Below, piece after piece: positions 27,851 through 38,200 of a stretch of DNA of 64,000 bases. Numbering within the stretch: position 1 is the stretch's first letter; the number at the start of each line of letters is the position of its first letter. Made by a program: the position numbers and the translations under genes. The notes under the pieces were generated by a model. It did no database searches and was not told the DNA's origin. It saw only the letters and a list, made by a program, of their open reading frames with translations. Origin of the DNA: an uncultured Bacteroidota bacterium (GTDB taxonomy: Bacteria; Bacteroidota; Bacteroidia; 2-12-FULL-35-15); NCBI GenBank assembly GCA_903847205.1, contig CAINDA010000026.1:51473-115472 (forward strand). Direction: 5' to 3'.

Positions 27851-30268
27851 ATGAAATTTGCCGGTAAAAAAACATTATTTACCATTTTTTTTAGTATTAT
27901 TTTCACTGCCATATTAGTACGTTGTACTCCTGAAAAGCAGTTTCGCACGCTTTCGCTTTTTTTTGATGGTGTGCCTGAACCCAATAAAAAAACTGAGATT
28001 GATACTACCCTATCTACAGCAACTGTTGCGGATGTTGCTAAAATTGTAAAACCTGAGTTTTATTATCACAAACCCTATGAGGAAGAAAAATGTCAAAGTT
28101 GCCATGAACAAGGGTTTTCGAACCGACTTTTAAAACCAGTCCCCGAACTTTGTTATTCCTGTCACGAAGATTTTAACACAAAGTATAAAGTACTTCACGG
28201 CCCTGTGAGTTCTGGATATTGCACATCATGCCATGATCAGCACATGGCAAAAAACGAAAAACTTCTTACGCGTACGAGTCAGGATGTGTGCCTTTTTTGT
28301 CATGAATCAAAACAGATATCAAAGAATAAAATGCACGAACACATTGGTGAAAGAAACTGCACAGAATGTCATAGTCCGCATGGCGGGGAAAACAGAGGAA
28401 TGTTAAAACCCGGCAGCTGCTACAATTGTCACGAAAACTTTAATTCTAAATATGATTTTTTACACGGTCCGGCGGCGTCTGGAAATTGCAACATATGCCA
28501 TGATTCTCATGAAACGAAATCGCCGAAATTGCTTCTGCGAACATCGCAGCAGATTTGTCTTTTCTGCCATGACGCAGAACAGGTTAATAAAAACACGGCT
28601 CACAAAAATATTAACAATGCCAACTGTACTCAGTGCCATAATCCACATGGCGGAGGAGATCGTTTCATACTAGTTTCTTCATTGATGCCACCTAAAAGAC
28701 CTTCCACACTGAAAGAAATAAATAATAGCGCTGATTCGATTCCTGGAATTATCCGCACAGTAAAAAACAAATTAAAAGATAGTTCATCTCCAAACCCTTT
28801 ATTCTTATTGTCTTCTCAAACCAATGACGGCACTAACGAAAAAAGCAACAACGATTCGCTTCCTATTATGATCAATGCCAATTCTCAAGTTAAAGATAGT
28901 TCCCAATTAAGCGCGGATTTACTATTTATTACACAAAGTAAAAAAGGAAATACAGAAAAACACAGCGTTGATTCGATTCCCCCAATTAATACCATAAATA
29001 CTGAGATTGATGATGGTTCAGAAAAAAAACCAGCCCTGCTTTTTGTTACTCAAAGCAAGGCAGGCAATAAAGAAAAAGGCACCATCGATTCTGTTTTTCA
29101 AATAAGCAACATCGGCAATAAAGTAAAAGATACCATTATTAAAAAACAGGTTGCGCTGTTTGTTAAAAGCCAATCTGGCACTGAAGAAAAAAACAACGCT
29201 GCTTCACACAATACTATTGTGACCATTAATAATGAAGCGCCAGACAGCTCTATCACAAACCAGATTAGATCATCAGTTAATCTAGCTTCTGATGACAGGA
29301 AAGGCAGGACCAAAATTATTTCTATTCATCAAAGTTATACTGTTAAAAAAAAGGTGAAAGTTGGATCTGACAAAAAAACACTTAAGCCGTTTACAGCAAA
29401 AAATGAACGCCCCAAGGAAAAGAGCAAAATTTTGTCAGTTTCCAAAAACATCAAAGTAAAAAAGAAAGTTAAAACTGGTGCCGCTGCAAAAAAATATTTA
29501 ACTCCGTCAATTGGTCATGCGCCGAAAAAAACTAAAGTGCTGAGTAATTTTCAAGCTGTTAAAAAGCCCGCAAAGCCATCTATTCGTAAAACCACTAGTA
29601 AAGTATCGAAGAAGGGAAAAATTATTACTACAAGGCAAATTAATAATCAAAAAAAGAAAACAATAGTGCATTCCGCTAAATCGAAGTATAGAAAGCCTGT
29701 AAGTAAAAACATTACTACAGCTATGAAAAAGAATAAAACCGTTTCTCTTCCGAAAAAACATTTCGTGAAAAAGAAAGGGAAAATACGTTCTGCAAAAAAA
29801 CAGAAAAGGCCTTCTGTCCATGCCAATATCATCGCCGAAAAAAAGAATAAAAATATTTCAGTTCCAAAAAGTAATGCAATAAAAAACAATGTGAAAGTTT
29901 CTCGTCACAAAAGGCATAGGAAGCGGCATTTGGTTAAAAATATTGATACGATTCAGGAAGGCAGTAAAATTATTTCTATCGAAAAAATAAATATGGTAAA
30001 AGAGAAAACAGAGGTTAATTCTGTTAAAAAACAAGCGCAGCGGACTGTTGATAAAACAAGGGGCGGTATTCAAGAAAGAAAAAAAAATGACCTGACTAAA
30101 AAAAACATTGTTACCAAAAGGAAAATAAAAGGCAGTAAACCCATAAACACTAAACGTCAGCCAAAGAGGAGCACTTCAAATAGTTCAAAAGAAAAACCGC
30201 AAATAAATTTAAAGAATAAAAATTCAAATCCAAAAGGTGTCGTTGTTGAAGATGAAGGGTCGTCTTAA
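27851..30268 (+). CDS. Nonahaem lipoprotein cytochrome with a ~540-residue lysine-rich repetitive tail
   Basis: 805 aa from the ATG at 27851, giving a lipoprotein signal (TAILVRCTPE); a TTG at 27791 would add 20 residues and spoil it. Residues ~80-265 hold nine CXXCH sites: one lone site, then two copies of a four-haem module (CYSCHEDFNTKY.VLHGP..SG.CTSCHDQH...LLTRTSQDVCLFCH...NCTECHSPHGG and its near copy). The remaining ~540 residues hold about four ~40-residue repeats (LLFVTQSKAGNKEKGTIDS type) and then a strongly basic part with a Lys/Arg motif every ~35-40 residues (VKKKVKVGSDKK, VKKKVKTGAAAKK, VKKKGKIRSAKK). The tail has no haem and no known domain; see findings. Confidence 0.88.
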   Translation: MKFAGKKTLFTIFFSIIFTAILVRCTPEKQFRTLSLFFDGVPEPNKKTEIDTTLSTATVADVAKIVKPEFYYHKPYEEEKCQSCHEQGFSNRLLKPVPELCYSCHEDFNTKYKVLHGPVSSGYCTSCHDQHMAKNEKLLTRTSQDVCLFCHESKQISKNKMHEHIGERNCTECHSPHGGENRGMLKPGSCYNCHENFNSKYDFLHGPAASGNCNICHDSHETKSPKLLLRTSQQICLFCHDAEQVNKNTAHKNINNANCTQCHNPHGGGDRFILVSSLMPPKRPSTLKEINNSADSIPGIIRTVKNKLKDSSSPNPLFLLSSQTNDGTNEKSNNDSLPIMINANSQVKDSSQLSADLLFITQSKKGNTEKHSVDSIPPINTINTEIDDGSEKKPALLFVTQSKAGNKEKGTIDSVFQISNIGNKVKDTIIKKQVALFVKSQSGTEEKNNAASHNTIVTINNEAPDSSITNQIRSSVNLASDDRKGRTKIISIHQSYTVKKKVKVGSDKKTLKPFTAKNERPKEKSKILSVSKNIKVKKKVKTGAAAKKYLTPSIGHAPKKTKVLSNFQAVKKPAKPSIRKTTSKVSKKGKIITTRQINNQKKKTIVHSAKSKYRKPVSKNITTAMKKNKTVSLPKKHFVKKKGKIRSAKKQKRPSVHANIIAEKKNKNISVPKSNAIKNNVKVSRHKRHRKRHLVKNIDTIQEGSKIISIEKINMVKEKTEVNSVKKQAQRTVDKTRGGIQERKKNDLTKKNIVTKRKIKGSKPINTKRQPKRSTSNSSKEKPQINLKNKNSNPKGVVVEDEGSS

Positions 30269-30411
30269 GCCGCAAAATAAAAAAAGGAATTGATTATAAG
30301 TAAAATTGAGCAGGCAAAAAGCAGATTAAAAAAAATGAAAATAAAATGTTTGAATATTATAATTAAAAGTCTTAAAGAAACAGTCAATTAACTGATACTC
30401 CCCAAATTTAT

Positions 30412-32391
30412 TTGAAAAATTTGAAAACAAAACATTTCATATTATATTATTTATTGTTGTCTATTCTAAATGGATTTTCACAAGACAGTCCAAGTCAGTT
30501 TGTGCCGTGGAAACTTACTGCAATATCAGGTGAAGCCAGGCTAAGAGGTGTTTATCAGGAGTCGGAAACAAAAAACGACAATTATTCCTTTTTACAAAAA
30601 AACACTTATCTAACCGGAGTGTTTATGTTAAAAACGAAAAGTTTTTTTGTACATCCCAATTTTGTGATTGTAAATTTGAATGCAATTTACAGCCCTGAAA
30701 GCAGGCGCAACTATTATCTTGGCATTCCTGATTACACTGAAAAGAACACTACTGAAGGGTTAGATTTCTCAGCACTGTTTTTTAGTAAAAAAAGGCTTAA
30801 CTTGACTACCAACGGGAACATTAATACTAGCATCCAGAATATTGAAAACATTTCGGTAATCAAAACGAAAAGCAGGCAATACGGAGCAGTAATAGCTTTC
30901 TCAAATAAATTCCTTCCATGCTCTGCCGGTTATACTCAGCAAAAATCAGAACAAACGACAATAGGCTCTGATCGTAAGTTTATTTTTGATTCTCGCAGCG
31001 CGGAGGCGAGTGCAAAAAAATCGTTTTTCTCTTCTGATAATAATTCCTTAACATACATGCATACTGAAAACACTAGCACACAATATGATTCTTTGAGCCT
31101 CAATAATCCTCCTTTACATACAGCTATTATATATGACAATTTTGAACTTCTTAATGATATTCCTCTTGATTCGAAAAGAAATTACATGTTTAATTCGGCA
31201 ATTTCAAATTCGAACGGTCATGGAACTTATAACCTTAAAACATTTTATGCCCACGAAAGTTTGAATTTAAAGTTGCCGAAAAATTTTGTATTTTCTAACC
31301 TGTTCAACTTGGGACTGACAGAGCAGGAGGTAAATAAAATTTACACCCGGGGATTTCAAAGCAGTTTGAGTCATCAGCTTTTTCAAAGCCTGAATTCGCG
31401 ATTAGCATTCGAGCATAATCAAACAACCCAGACAAATTATAATGAACAAAGAAATAAAATAGGCTTTGACCTAAGGTATGCAAAACTGATTCCTAAAGGG
31501 AAGCTCACTCTATTCTATTCTTATTATACCGAGTTTCAGCAAGTAGTTACTCCGCCAGCTATATTAAATATTGTACATGAAGAATATATTCTTTCCGATA
31601 ACGAACTGGTTTTATTTAAAAAACCAAATGTTAATATTCAATCGGTAATTGTAAAAAATCCAGCAGGAACTATTATTTATCAAAATAATCTTGATTACGT
31701 TCTGGTTGACAAAAATCCGTATTTAGAAATTGTTCGGGTTCCCGGCGGATTGATAGCGAACGGCGCGCCGGTGTTTATAGATTATACAGCAGTACAAGCA
31801 GGATTGTATAAATACAATATGGGTAATCACTCTTTTAACGCTGATGTTTCTTTGTTTAAAAACATATTTAATATGTATTATAGATATTCAACACAAGAGT
31901 ATCATAACCAAAGTTTAACAGAGAATCTGGTACTTAATTATTTTACCAGGCATGTGACCGGGGCACGCTTTGATTTACATTTTGTTAAAGTTGGTGCTGA
32001 ATACGAATATTACAAGAGTTCAATCATTCCTTATCAAAGGGAAAAATTTTTCATCAACTTACAAGAAATGTATCGGAATATCTTTTTTACTTTAAATGGG
32101 AATTTACAGAATTATCAAATGGCAAGTGAAAATTCAAATCGGAAAGACATGGATGTGTCCGGGAAAATTGCCTACGCGATTTTTAAAAATGTTAAGCTGA
32201 ATTTTGATTTAATGTATAGGAACATGAGAGGGGCAGGAATAAATTTGGATTTGACAACTTCCAAACTTGAAATAACATCCAATATGAATAAACTTTTCTT
32301 TTCAATTGGAGCTGAGATATATTGGAACAAAGCGATTAATGACATTACAAATTTTAAAGGTTTATATATTCAACTTAAACGCAGTTTTTAA
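30412..32391 (+). CDS. Predicted outer-membrane beta-barrel of a porin-cytochrome conduit
   Basis: 659 aa. Signal peptide (FILYYLLLSILNGFSQ) and a long run of alternating-polarity strands with aromatic girdle residues, ending in a terminal Phe (IQLKRSF), as barrel proteins do. No TonB-dependent plug is seen. Starts at TTG 30412 (a second TTG at 30421 also fits); no ATG is available before the signal. Lies between two nonahaem cytochrome genes and 2 bp before the second, so it may be the MtrB-like barrel of the pathway. No direct MtrB motif is recognised, so this role rests on context. Confidence 0.65.
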   Translation: MKNLKTKHFILYYLLLSILNGFSQDSPSQFVPWKLTAISGEARLRGVYQESETKNDNYSFLQKNTYLTGVFMLKTKSFFVHPNFVIVNLNAIYSPESRRNYYLGIPDYTEKNTTEGLDFSALFFSKKRLNLTTNGNINTSIQNIENISVIKTKSRQYGAVIAFSNKFLPCSAGYTQQKSEQTTIGSDRKFIFDSRSAEASAKKSFFSSDNNSLTYMHTENTSTQYDSLSLNNPPLHTAIIYDNFELLNDIPLDSKRNYMFNSAISNSNGHGTYNLKTFYAHESLNLKLPKNFVFSNLFNLGLTEQEVNKIYTRGFQSSLSHQLFQSLNSRLAFEHNQTTQTNYNEQRNKIGFDLRYAKLIPKGKLTLFYSYYTEFQQVVTPPAILNIVHEEYILSDNELVLFKKPNVNIQSVIVKNPAGTIIYQNNLDYVLVDKNPYLEIVRVPGGLIANGAPVFIDYTAVQAGLYKYNMGNHSFNADVSLFKNIFNMYYRYSTQEYHNQSLTENLVLNYFTRHVTGARFDLHFVKVGAEYEYYKSSIIPYQREKFFINLQEMYRNIFFTLNGNLQNYQMASENSNRKDMDVSGKIAYAIFKNVKLNFDLMYRNMRGAGINLDLTTSKLEITSNMNKLFFSIGAEIYWNKAINDITNFKGLYIQLKRSF

Positions 32392-32393
32392 TT

Positions 32394-33332
32394 ATGGAAA
32401 AATTAGTGCTTTTTATCATTTCGGGCCCATTATTCTTAAACCTTTGGTTTGGGGAGCAGAATAAAAATTGGGTTGCGGACAATTTTTCGCCAACAGACAC
32501 CATTCCCCACAAAGAGAATACGGAAATTGTAAAAAAATGCATTGACTGCCATGGAAGCTTAGTAGAGAAACAAAACAAACATATAACAAAAACAGATAAA
32601 GGCTGTGAAGACTGCCATAAGAGCAATGGTAATGAACATCCGAAAGATAAAACAATAGGATTTTCAAAACAAAATAATTTACCCGATTTATGTTTTTCTT
32701 GTCATGAAGAAAAAAAAGAACTTATTTCAAGTGCCCAGTTCGTACACCAACCTGTAAAAGATAAAAAATCATGTACAAACTGTCACTCACCGCACTCCTC
32801 CGATATAAAAAAGTTACTGATTACAAATAGAAAAGAGCTTTGCCTTGGCTGTCACAATAAAACAATTACCGGCAATTCAAAATCCATCTCAAATATTGAT
32901 AAGTTGATGAAAACAAGCAAAGTTAAACATCCGCCTTTTGAAGATTGCGAGAAGGTCTGCCATAATCCTCACGCCTCACAGGATTATCGTTTGTTAAACA
33001 TTGCCTTCCCCGTTGGCAATTATCTAAAAGTGAATGTCGATTCTTTTGCATTATGCTGGGAGTGCCATGAAACCGGACTAATTCAAAAGGCCCAAACAAC
33101 CAAAGCAACAAATTTCAGGGATGGTGATAGAAATTTACACTTCATACACGTTCATGGGGAAAAGGGCAGAAGCTGTATAATGTGCCACAGCCCGCATGCC
33201 ACAAATAATGAACATCTAATCAGAGAGAAAGTTGGTTTTGGCAACTGGGAATTTAATATGAATTATTCTTCAAGTGAAAAAGGAGGCTCATGTTCACCAG
33301 GTTGCCATGCGGAAAAAAAATACACACGTTGA
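32394..33332 (+). CDS. Nonahaem c-type cytochrome with two CX3CH sites
   Basis: 312 aa, signal-like N-terminus (LVLFIISGPLFLNLWF). Haem sites: CIDCH, CEDCH, CFSCH, CTNCH, CLGCH, CEKVCH, CWECH, CIMCH and CSPGCH. Seven are standard CXXCH and two have three intervening residues. Several are followed by SPH/NPH, the doubled-CXXCH family signature. Begins 2 bp after the barrel gene, so the two are co-translated; likely the periplasmic cytochrome that plugs the barrel (inference). Confidence 0.9.
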   Translation: MEKLVLFIISGPLFLNLWFGEQNKNWVADNFSPTDTIPHKENTEIVKKCIDCHGSLVEKQNKHITKTDKGCEDCHKSNGNEHPKDKTIGFSKQNNLPDLCFSCHEEKKELISSAQFVHQPVKDKKSCTNCHSPHSSDIKKLLITNRKELCLGCHNKTITGNSKSISNIDKLMKTSKVKHPPFEDCEKVCHNPHASQDYRLLNIAFPVGNYLKVNVDSFALCWECHETGLIQKAQTTKATNFRDGDRNLHFIHVHGEKGRSCIMCHSPHATNNEHLIREKVGFGNWEFNMNYSSSEKGGSCSPGCHAEKKYTR

Positions 33333-33358
33333 TTTCAGAAATGAATTGAGCGAAATTA

Positions 33359-33955
33359 TTATTTTGATGAGGAAATTAATGTATTGTAAATTTTCATTTC
33401 CTGATCCGATTCTTCGAAATTCCCCTCCAGCTTCTGAAGGACGGATAAATTGTAGTGAGATTTTTCATGTCTTTCATCAATTTTAATGTTTTCTTTCAAA
33501 ATTTGAATAGCTTTCTTGAGCCTATTTATTCTCGAATAGCAGACAGCTAAATCACATCTCAGATTAACATTTTTAGAGTCAATTTCAAGTGATTTTTCAT
33601 AAAACTCAATGGCTTTATCATCTTCCTGGCTGTCATAATAAATGTTACCCAAATTACTTAATGCCGCTAAATTTTTATGATCAAGTTCGTAAATTATTAA
33701 AAAATGGTATGCTGCTTTATCTAATTCTTTTGAAACATAATAATTTGATGCAAGCAAAGTGCGGAGTTCAATATTTAACGAATCCTTTCGCAGTTTTTGT
33801 TCTAATTCTATGAAGTCATCAAGAGGGGATTTCACTTCTGCCAAAATACTCCTTTTCTCTACAGATCCTCTATTGTTTTCCTTTTCATGCTTTGAGCTGC
33901 AAGAAAAAAGAAAACTAACGGTGATTAAAATACCTAATGGAAATTTGACTGACAT
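33359..33955 (-). CDS. TPR lipoprotein
   Basis: 198 aa with a lipobox (TVSFLFSC) and three TPRs between residues ~85 and 185 (ALSNLGNIYYDSQEDDKAIEFYEKSLEID and neighbours). Likely a periplasmic or outer-membrane assembly factor. Last gene of a minus-strand set that also holds the OB-fold lipoprotein and the haem lyase, so a role in cytochrome assembly is possible. Confidence 0.75.
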   Translation of the reverse strand: MSVKFPLGILITVSFLFSCSSKHEKENNRGSVEKRSILAEVKSPLDDFIELEQKLRKDSLNIELRTLLASNYYVSKELDKAAYHFLIIYELDHKNLAALSNLGNIYYDSQEDDKAIEFYEKSLEIDSKNVNLRCDLAVCYSRINRLKKAIQILKENIKIDERHEKSHYNLSVLQKLEGNFEESDQEMKIYNTLISSSK

Positions 33956-34097
33956 TTAAAGTTGGTTTTAAATCTGATATTTTTTTGTAATTCTCCGGCT
34001 CCCATCATTGGATGTTTTGCATCAATCTCAAAATACCTCCTTACAATAATTTGTATCTCCAATAGGAAGAAGCACCCCCAATTTGAGTACAAAATAA

Positions 34098-35135
34098 TTA
34101 TTTAACAATTTTTGAATCTTCCATAATCACTTCATAAAAGTAACCGAATCCAAAATCTTTATCAAGCACAATTTTACCTTCAAGTGTTATTTTGTCACCA
34201 ATATTAACTTCTTGATCAGTTGTTGCAGTTAGGTCAAATTTCCCTGAGAAATCAGTTCCATCTTGAATATGGATCCAATTTTTTTTCATTATACCTGGAC
34301 TGAATTTTGTTACCTGCCCTTTTATTTTTATCATTTTATCTGAATAAGATTTTTTGTTTTCAAGCAATGAAGCAATTGTAATATCTTCTTTAGCATGTTT
34401 CATTTTTATTTCTTTTTTTTCAACAGGAATAGCAGAACCACTTGACGCAGGAGGATTGTTTTGTGAACTTATTTCATTCTTTTTTTCTGATTTGGGAGGG
34501 GAAACAGATATATTATCAAGAAATAATATGTCATTAAATATTCTTTTTAATTCTTTGCTTTCAAAATTTGTCATTGGCAGCCCTCCAGTGAAATAATACG
34601 TTTCACCTGCTGAAGCAGCCATTTTAGAGGCCGCCAGCCATATTTCTTTGTTCTTTTCTTTCCCATGGATATACGTGTATTGACTTGTCTGCAATACCTC
34701 TTCGGCAATAACTTTATGCTCTTCATCTGAATTTTGGTCACTTATATTTGAATGGTTTATTTCTGGCAAAAGATTTGAAGGTTGTGAAGAGGCTGGAAAA
34801 CTGGCCTTCTCCGGCATGGTTGGACTCTTGCTTAAACCATCTATGAATAAAATTTCCTTAAATGTTCTGTTTAGTTCTTTGCTGGCAAAATCTTTCATGA
34901 GAAGCCCTCCTTTGAAATAAAAGATTTCGCCGATAGCCGCTTCCATTTTTGGTGCTGCAAGCCAGGGTTCTTGATCACCTTCCTTTACGTGCAAGTAGGA
35001 ATATTGGTTTGTTTGTATTACTTCCTCAATTGAAACAGTGCGGATACCCGCTAAGGTGTTAGTATCAGATTTCTTTTCTGAGTGACATGCAGGCAATAAA
35101 GAGGCAATAACAACTGTAAATAATATATTTTTCAT
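34098..35135 (-). CDS. Lipoprotein with two internal repeats and an OB-fold (copy 1)
   Basis: 345 aa. Lipobox at SLLPAC. Two ~75-residue repeats (VIQTNQYSYLHVKEGDQEPWLAAPKM... and VLQTSQYTYIHGKEKNKEIWLAASKM..., each ending KELNRTFKEILF or KELKRIFNDILF) and a C-terminal OB-fold (SLLENKKSYSDKMIKIKGQVTKFSPGIMKKNWIHIQDG). The repeat-OB architecture is shared with the gene at 38748-39773. Extracytoplasmic; OB folds of this sort bind nucleotides, oligosaccharides or haem chaperone partners, so ligand is open. Confidence 0.75.
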   Translation of the reverse strand: MKNILFTVVIASLLPACHSEKKSDTNTLAGIRTVSIEEVIQTNQYSYLHVKEGDQEPWLAAPKMEAAIGEIFYFKGGLLMKDFASKELNRTFKEILFIDGLSKSPTMPEKASFPASSQPSNLLPEINHSNISDQNSDEEHKVIAEEVLQTSQYTYIHGKEKNKEIWLAASKMAASAGETYYFTGGLPMTNFESKELKRIFNDILFLDNISVSPPKSEKKNEISSQNNPPASSGSAIPVEKKEIKMKHAKEDITIASLLENKKSYSDKMIKIKGQVTKFSPGIMKKNWIHIQDGTDFSGKFDLTATTDQEVNIGDKITLEGKIVLDKDFGFGYFYEVIMEDSKIVK

Positions 35136-35207
35136 GAGATTTTTTTTAATAAATAAATTTTGCGAACCAATATTAAATGTTTTTTTAAATAATAATTTGA
35201 AGGGGAC

Positions 35208-38200
35208 TTATTTTAGATTTTCTTCGGAATCTAAATGTTTTTCCAGAGTTGCTTCTCTTATTTTTGCTGCCACGATAAGAAGAAGAATTGACAGTATGAG
35301 CACCCATGCCCACAATGGAAAAATTGCTTTGTCGCCTGCTCCATAGCTGTGCATCCCTTTTGAAAGAAAATAATTCACTCCGAAGAATGTCATAAGCACA
35401 CTGCCAAAGCATATTACTGAGGCAGCATTAAAAATATATTTTCCATTTAGTTTTGGGATAAACCTCAAATGAAGCAGCAATGTGTAGGTTATCACTATTA
35501 CCAGCGCCCATGTCTCTTTAGCATCCCATCCCCAGTATCTTCCCCATGATTCATTTGCCCACACACCTCCAAGAAATGTTCCTACAGTAGCTAAAAAAAG
35601 CCCTGTCGTCAAATTCATTTCATTAATAAAAGTAAGTTCTAAAATCAATAAATTTAGACGTTCATGATTTTTCTTGGTTTTGAACAAGTAAATAAACAGA
35701 TTCATTATTCCAAGAATAAAACCCAATCCTAAAAACCCATAACTGATGGTGAGAACAGCGACATGTATTATAAGCCAATATGATTTTAGAACAGGTGTTA
35801 AATTGGTTAGTTGAGGATCGTAGCTGCTATGGCCGGCAGTCATGAGAATAAAAAAAGCCAGCAGTGCAGTTGCTGCTAATGTTATTTTTGAATAACGGAT
35901 AAAACTGAAACCGGCTAATAATGTTCCCCATGCTACCAAGATTAATGCTTCGTAACCATTACTCCAAGGGGCATAACCGAGTAAATAACATCTAAGTGCC
36001 ATACCGAATGTCTGGTAAAGAAATCCTATCCCCAAAAACACTATGCTGATGTTAAGCATGATACTTACTATTTTGCTCTTTTCAGTTCTGACATTATCAA
36101 TAAATGCAAGCAAAAGCAACAGCAGGCTTAATATTCCATAGCAGTTTTTAAGCACAATAAATATTTGAGCTTTGTTGTAAAATATTTCCGCATTTATTTT
36201 TGTTTCTGATGGTAATTCATTTAAACCAGCTCCCTGACGCTGCATGCTTGAAATATAACCAAGCATTTTATCAGCCTTTAAATAATCACCCGATTTTTTC
36301 GACTCAGTTAAGTTTCTTATATATAACTGCATTATGTTGGTATAACTCAAGGTTTGCAACTGTAAATCCTGGTTGATAATATTTATTACTCCATTTAACG
36401 GGACTTTTGCTGATGGCTCATCCCAGCTTACCCATTTACTTGAAGTGCTGCTTTGGGCAGGAAATATTTTCAAAATGCTTCCCTGAAAAACCATCATTAA
36501 AATATTTGCACGTTCATCAACTTTAATTATTTCTTTATCAAAATTATTTTGTTCCGCCGGTTTTTTTCTGAATGCATCATCAACAGACTTTTGCAATTTA
36601 TATTTCGAATCTTTATCGAAAAAATCAAGAAATGATGCTTCTTTTGTGGTAATTCCAAGCGCATCTCTGACAGCCTGCTCTTTAATATAAACCATTTTTT
36701 GCTGCTTCCAAAACTCAGGGTCTGCCATCATATCAAGGAATGCCTGCATGGCATTCACTTCCCCTTTTCCAACAATATTGAGTTTGTCTTTTCTGGAAAT
36801 TTTATGGAGTATATCATACGCTAATGAATGCACCGGTTCAAAACGCCCATCCACGGCCTGGGTAATTAAATGCCCGAATTTGTCGGCATGTACCTGATCA
36901 ATGAGAGGAAGATTTTCATTTTGAGAAAACACAAAAGTGCTTACCCCAAAAATTAATGCAATTGTCAAAACATTTGATTTCCTTTCTTTCCTAATTTCAC
37001 TAATATTTCTTCTTAGTGTTAGGAAACGAGAACTCTTGTTAAACAGGGTAACTATAAAACCGAATGCTAAAAGAATATAACCAACATAAGACACCCATGT
37101 CCCCCAAAAATCATGATTTACCGAGAGTATTGTTCCCTTTTCATCAGGGTCGTAGGATGATTGAAAAAATCTGTAATTATCATAATCCAAAATATTATTC
37201 ATAAATATTCGATGATCCATATTAATATTATTTCGACTATCTACAACTGTTACTTCGCTTGCATAAGAAGACGGGCTTTCTGAGCCGGCATATCTTTCCA
37301 AAACAAAATCTTTCAAATAAATTGAAAAAGGCAGTTCAATATTTTTTTTACCATAACCCATCTTTAAACTTAATCCTTCAAAAACAAAATTGTTGTTAGC
37401 TGCAATTTGTCCAGGTGAAAACAATATTGGCGCCTCATGTTCTTTACCGTTAATATTAATATCAAAAATTAATCCATCAAATCCAGTTTCTTCTGCAACA
37501 GAATTTACAATTTCTTTAGATGCGCTTTTATGCAGTTTCTTAAACATGAATTTTTCACTCTGCGCCATATATATTCGATTCTCTCTAAAGTCTGCGGATG
37601 TCCCTTTCCTTATAGTGTCAATTTGATTTCCCTCCATACTTGTCTCCAACAATTCATATGGGGCGCATATTTTTAAAACTCCCCCATCTTCGTTCACTTT
37701 CAGAGCATCCCGTAATTTCTCGTTATTAAATGCGATTGTTATTTTTCCAATAGTTTTAGCTTCACCTTTTTCAATATAAAATTTTTCTCTGCCATTTTCG
37801 GTTGCTGCAACAAGTTCAATTAAATCATTTCCGTCTGCAGCATTTTCATTAATTTTTTCAATCGCATTTTTTATATATTTTTTGAGACTGATTTCTATTT
37901 TGCCGTTTTCTGCTGTTGGGATTTCAGTATGAAAAGAATTTTCGAAGTACCTTCCAAAATTTATTGTAAAATCTTTATTAAAAATCTTGCCATTGTCAGT
38001 TATTGAAATCCGAAAATTGGGTTCAGAACTATATAAGATATTTGAGGATTCTCCTTCACGAATATGCATATTGCCTTCAAACCCAAAGTAACGAGTTATG
38101 CCTGCGCCCAAAATCATCACAATAAAAGCTAGATGAAAAATCACACCCCCGATTCTCTCTTTACGAAACATATGGAATGATTTAATATGACCCATAAAAT

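Noticed and set aside
29507..30073. Phe/Leu-rich minus-strand ORFs opposite the cytochrome tail
   Set aside because: They are the complement of a lysine-rich coding frame (AAA/AAG gives TTT/CTT); no start context or family.
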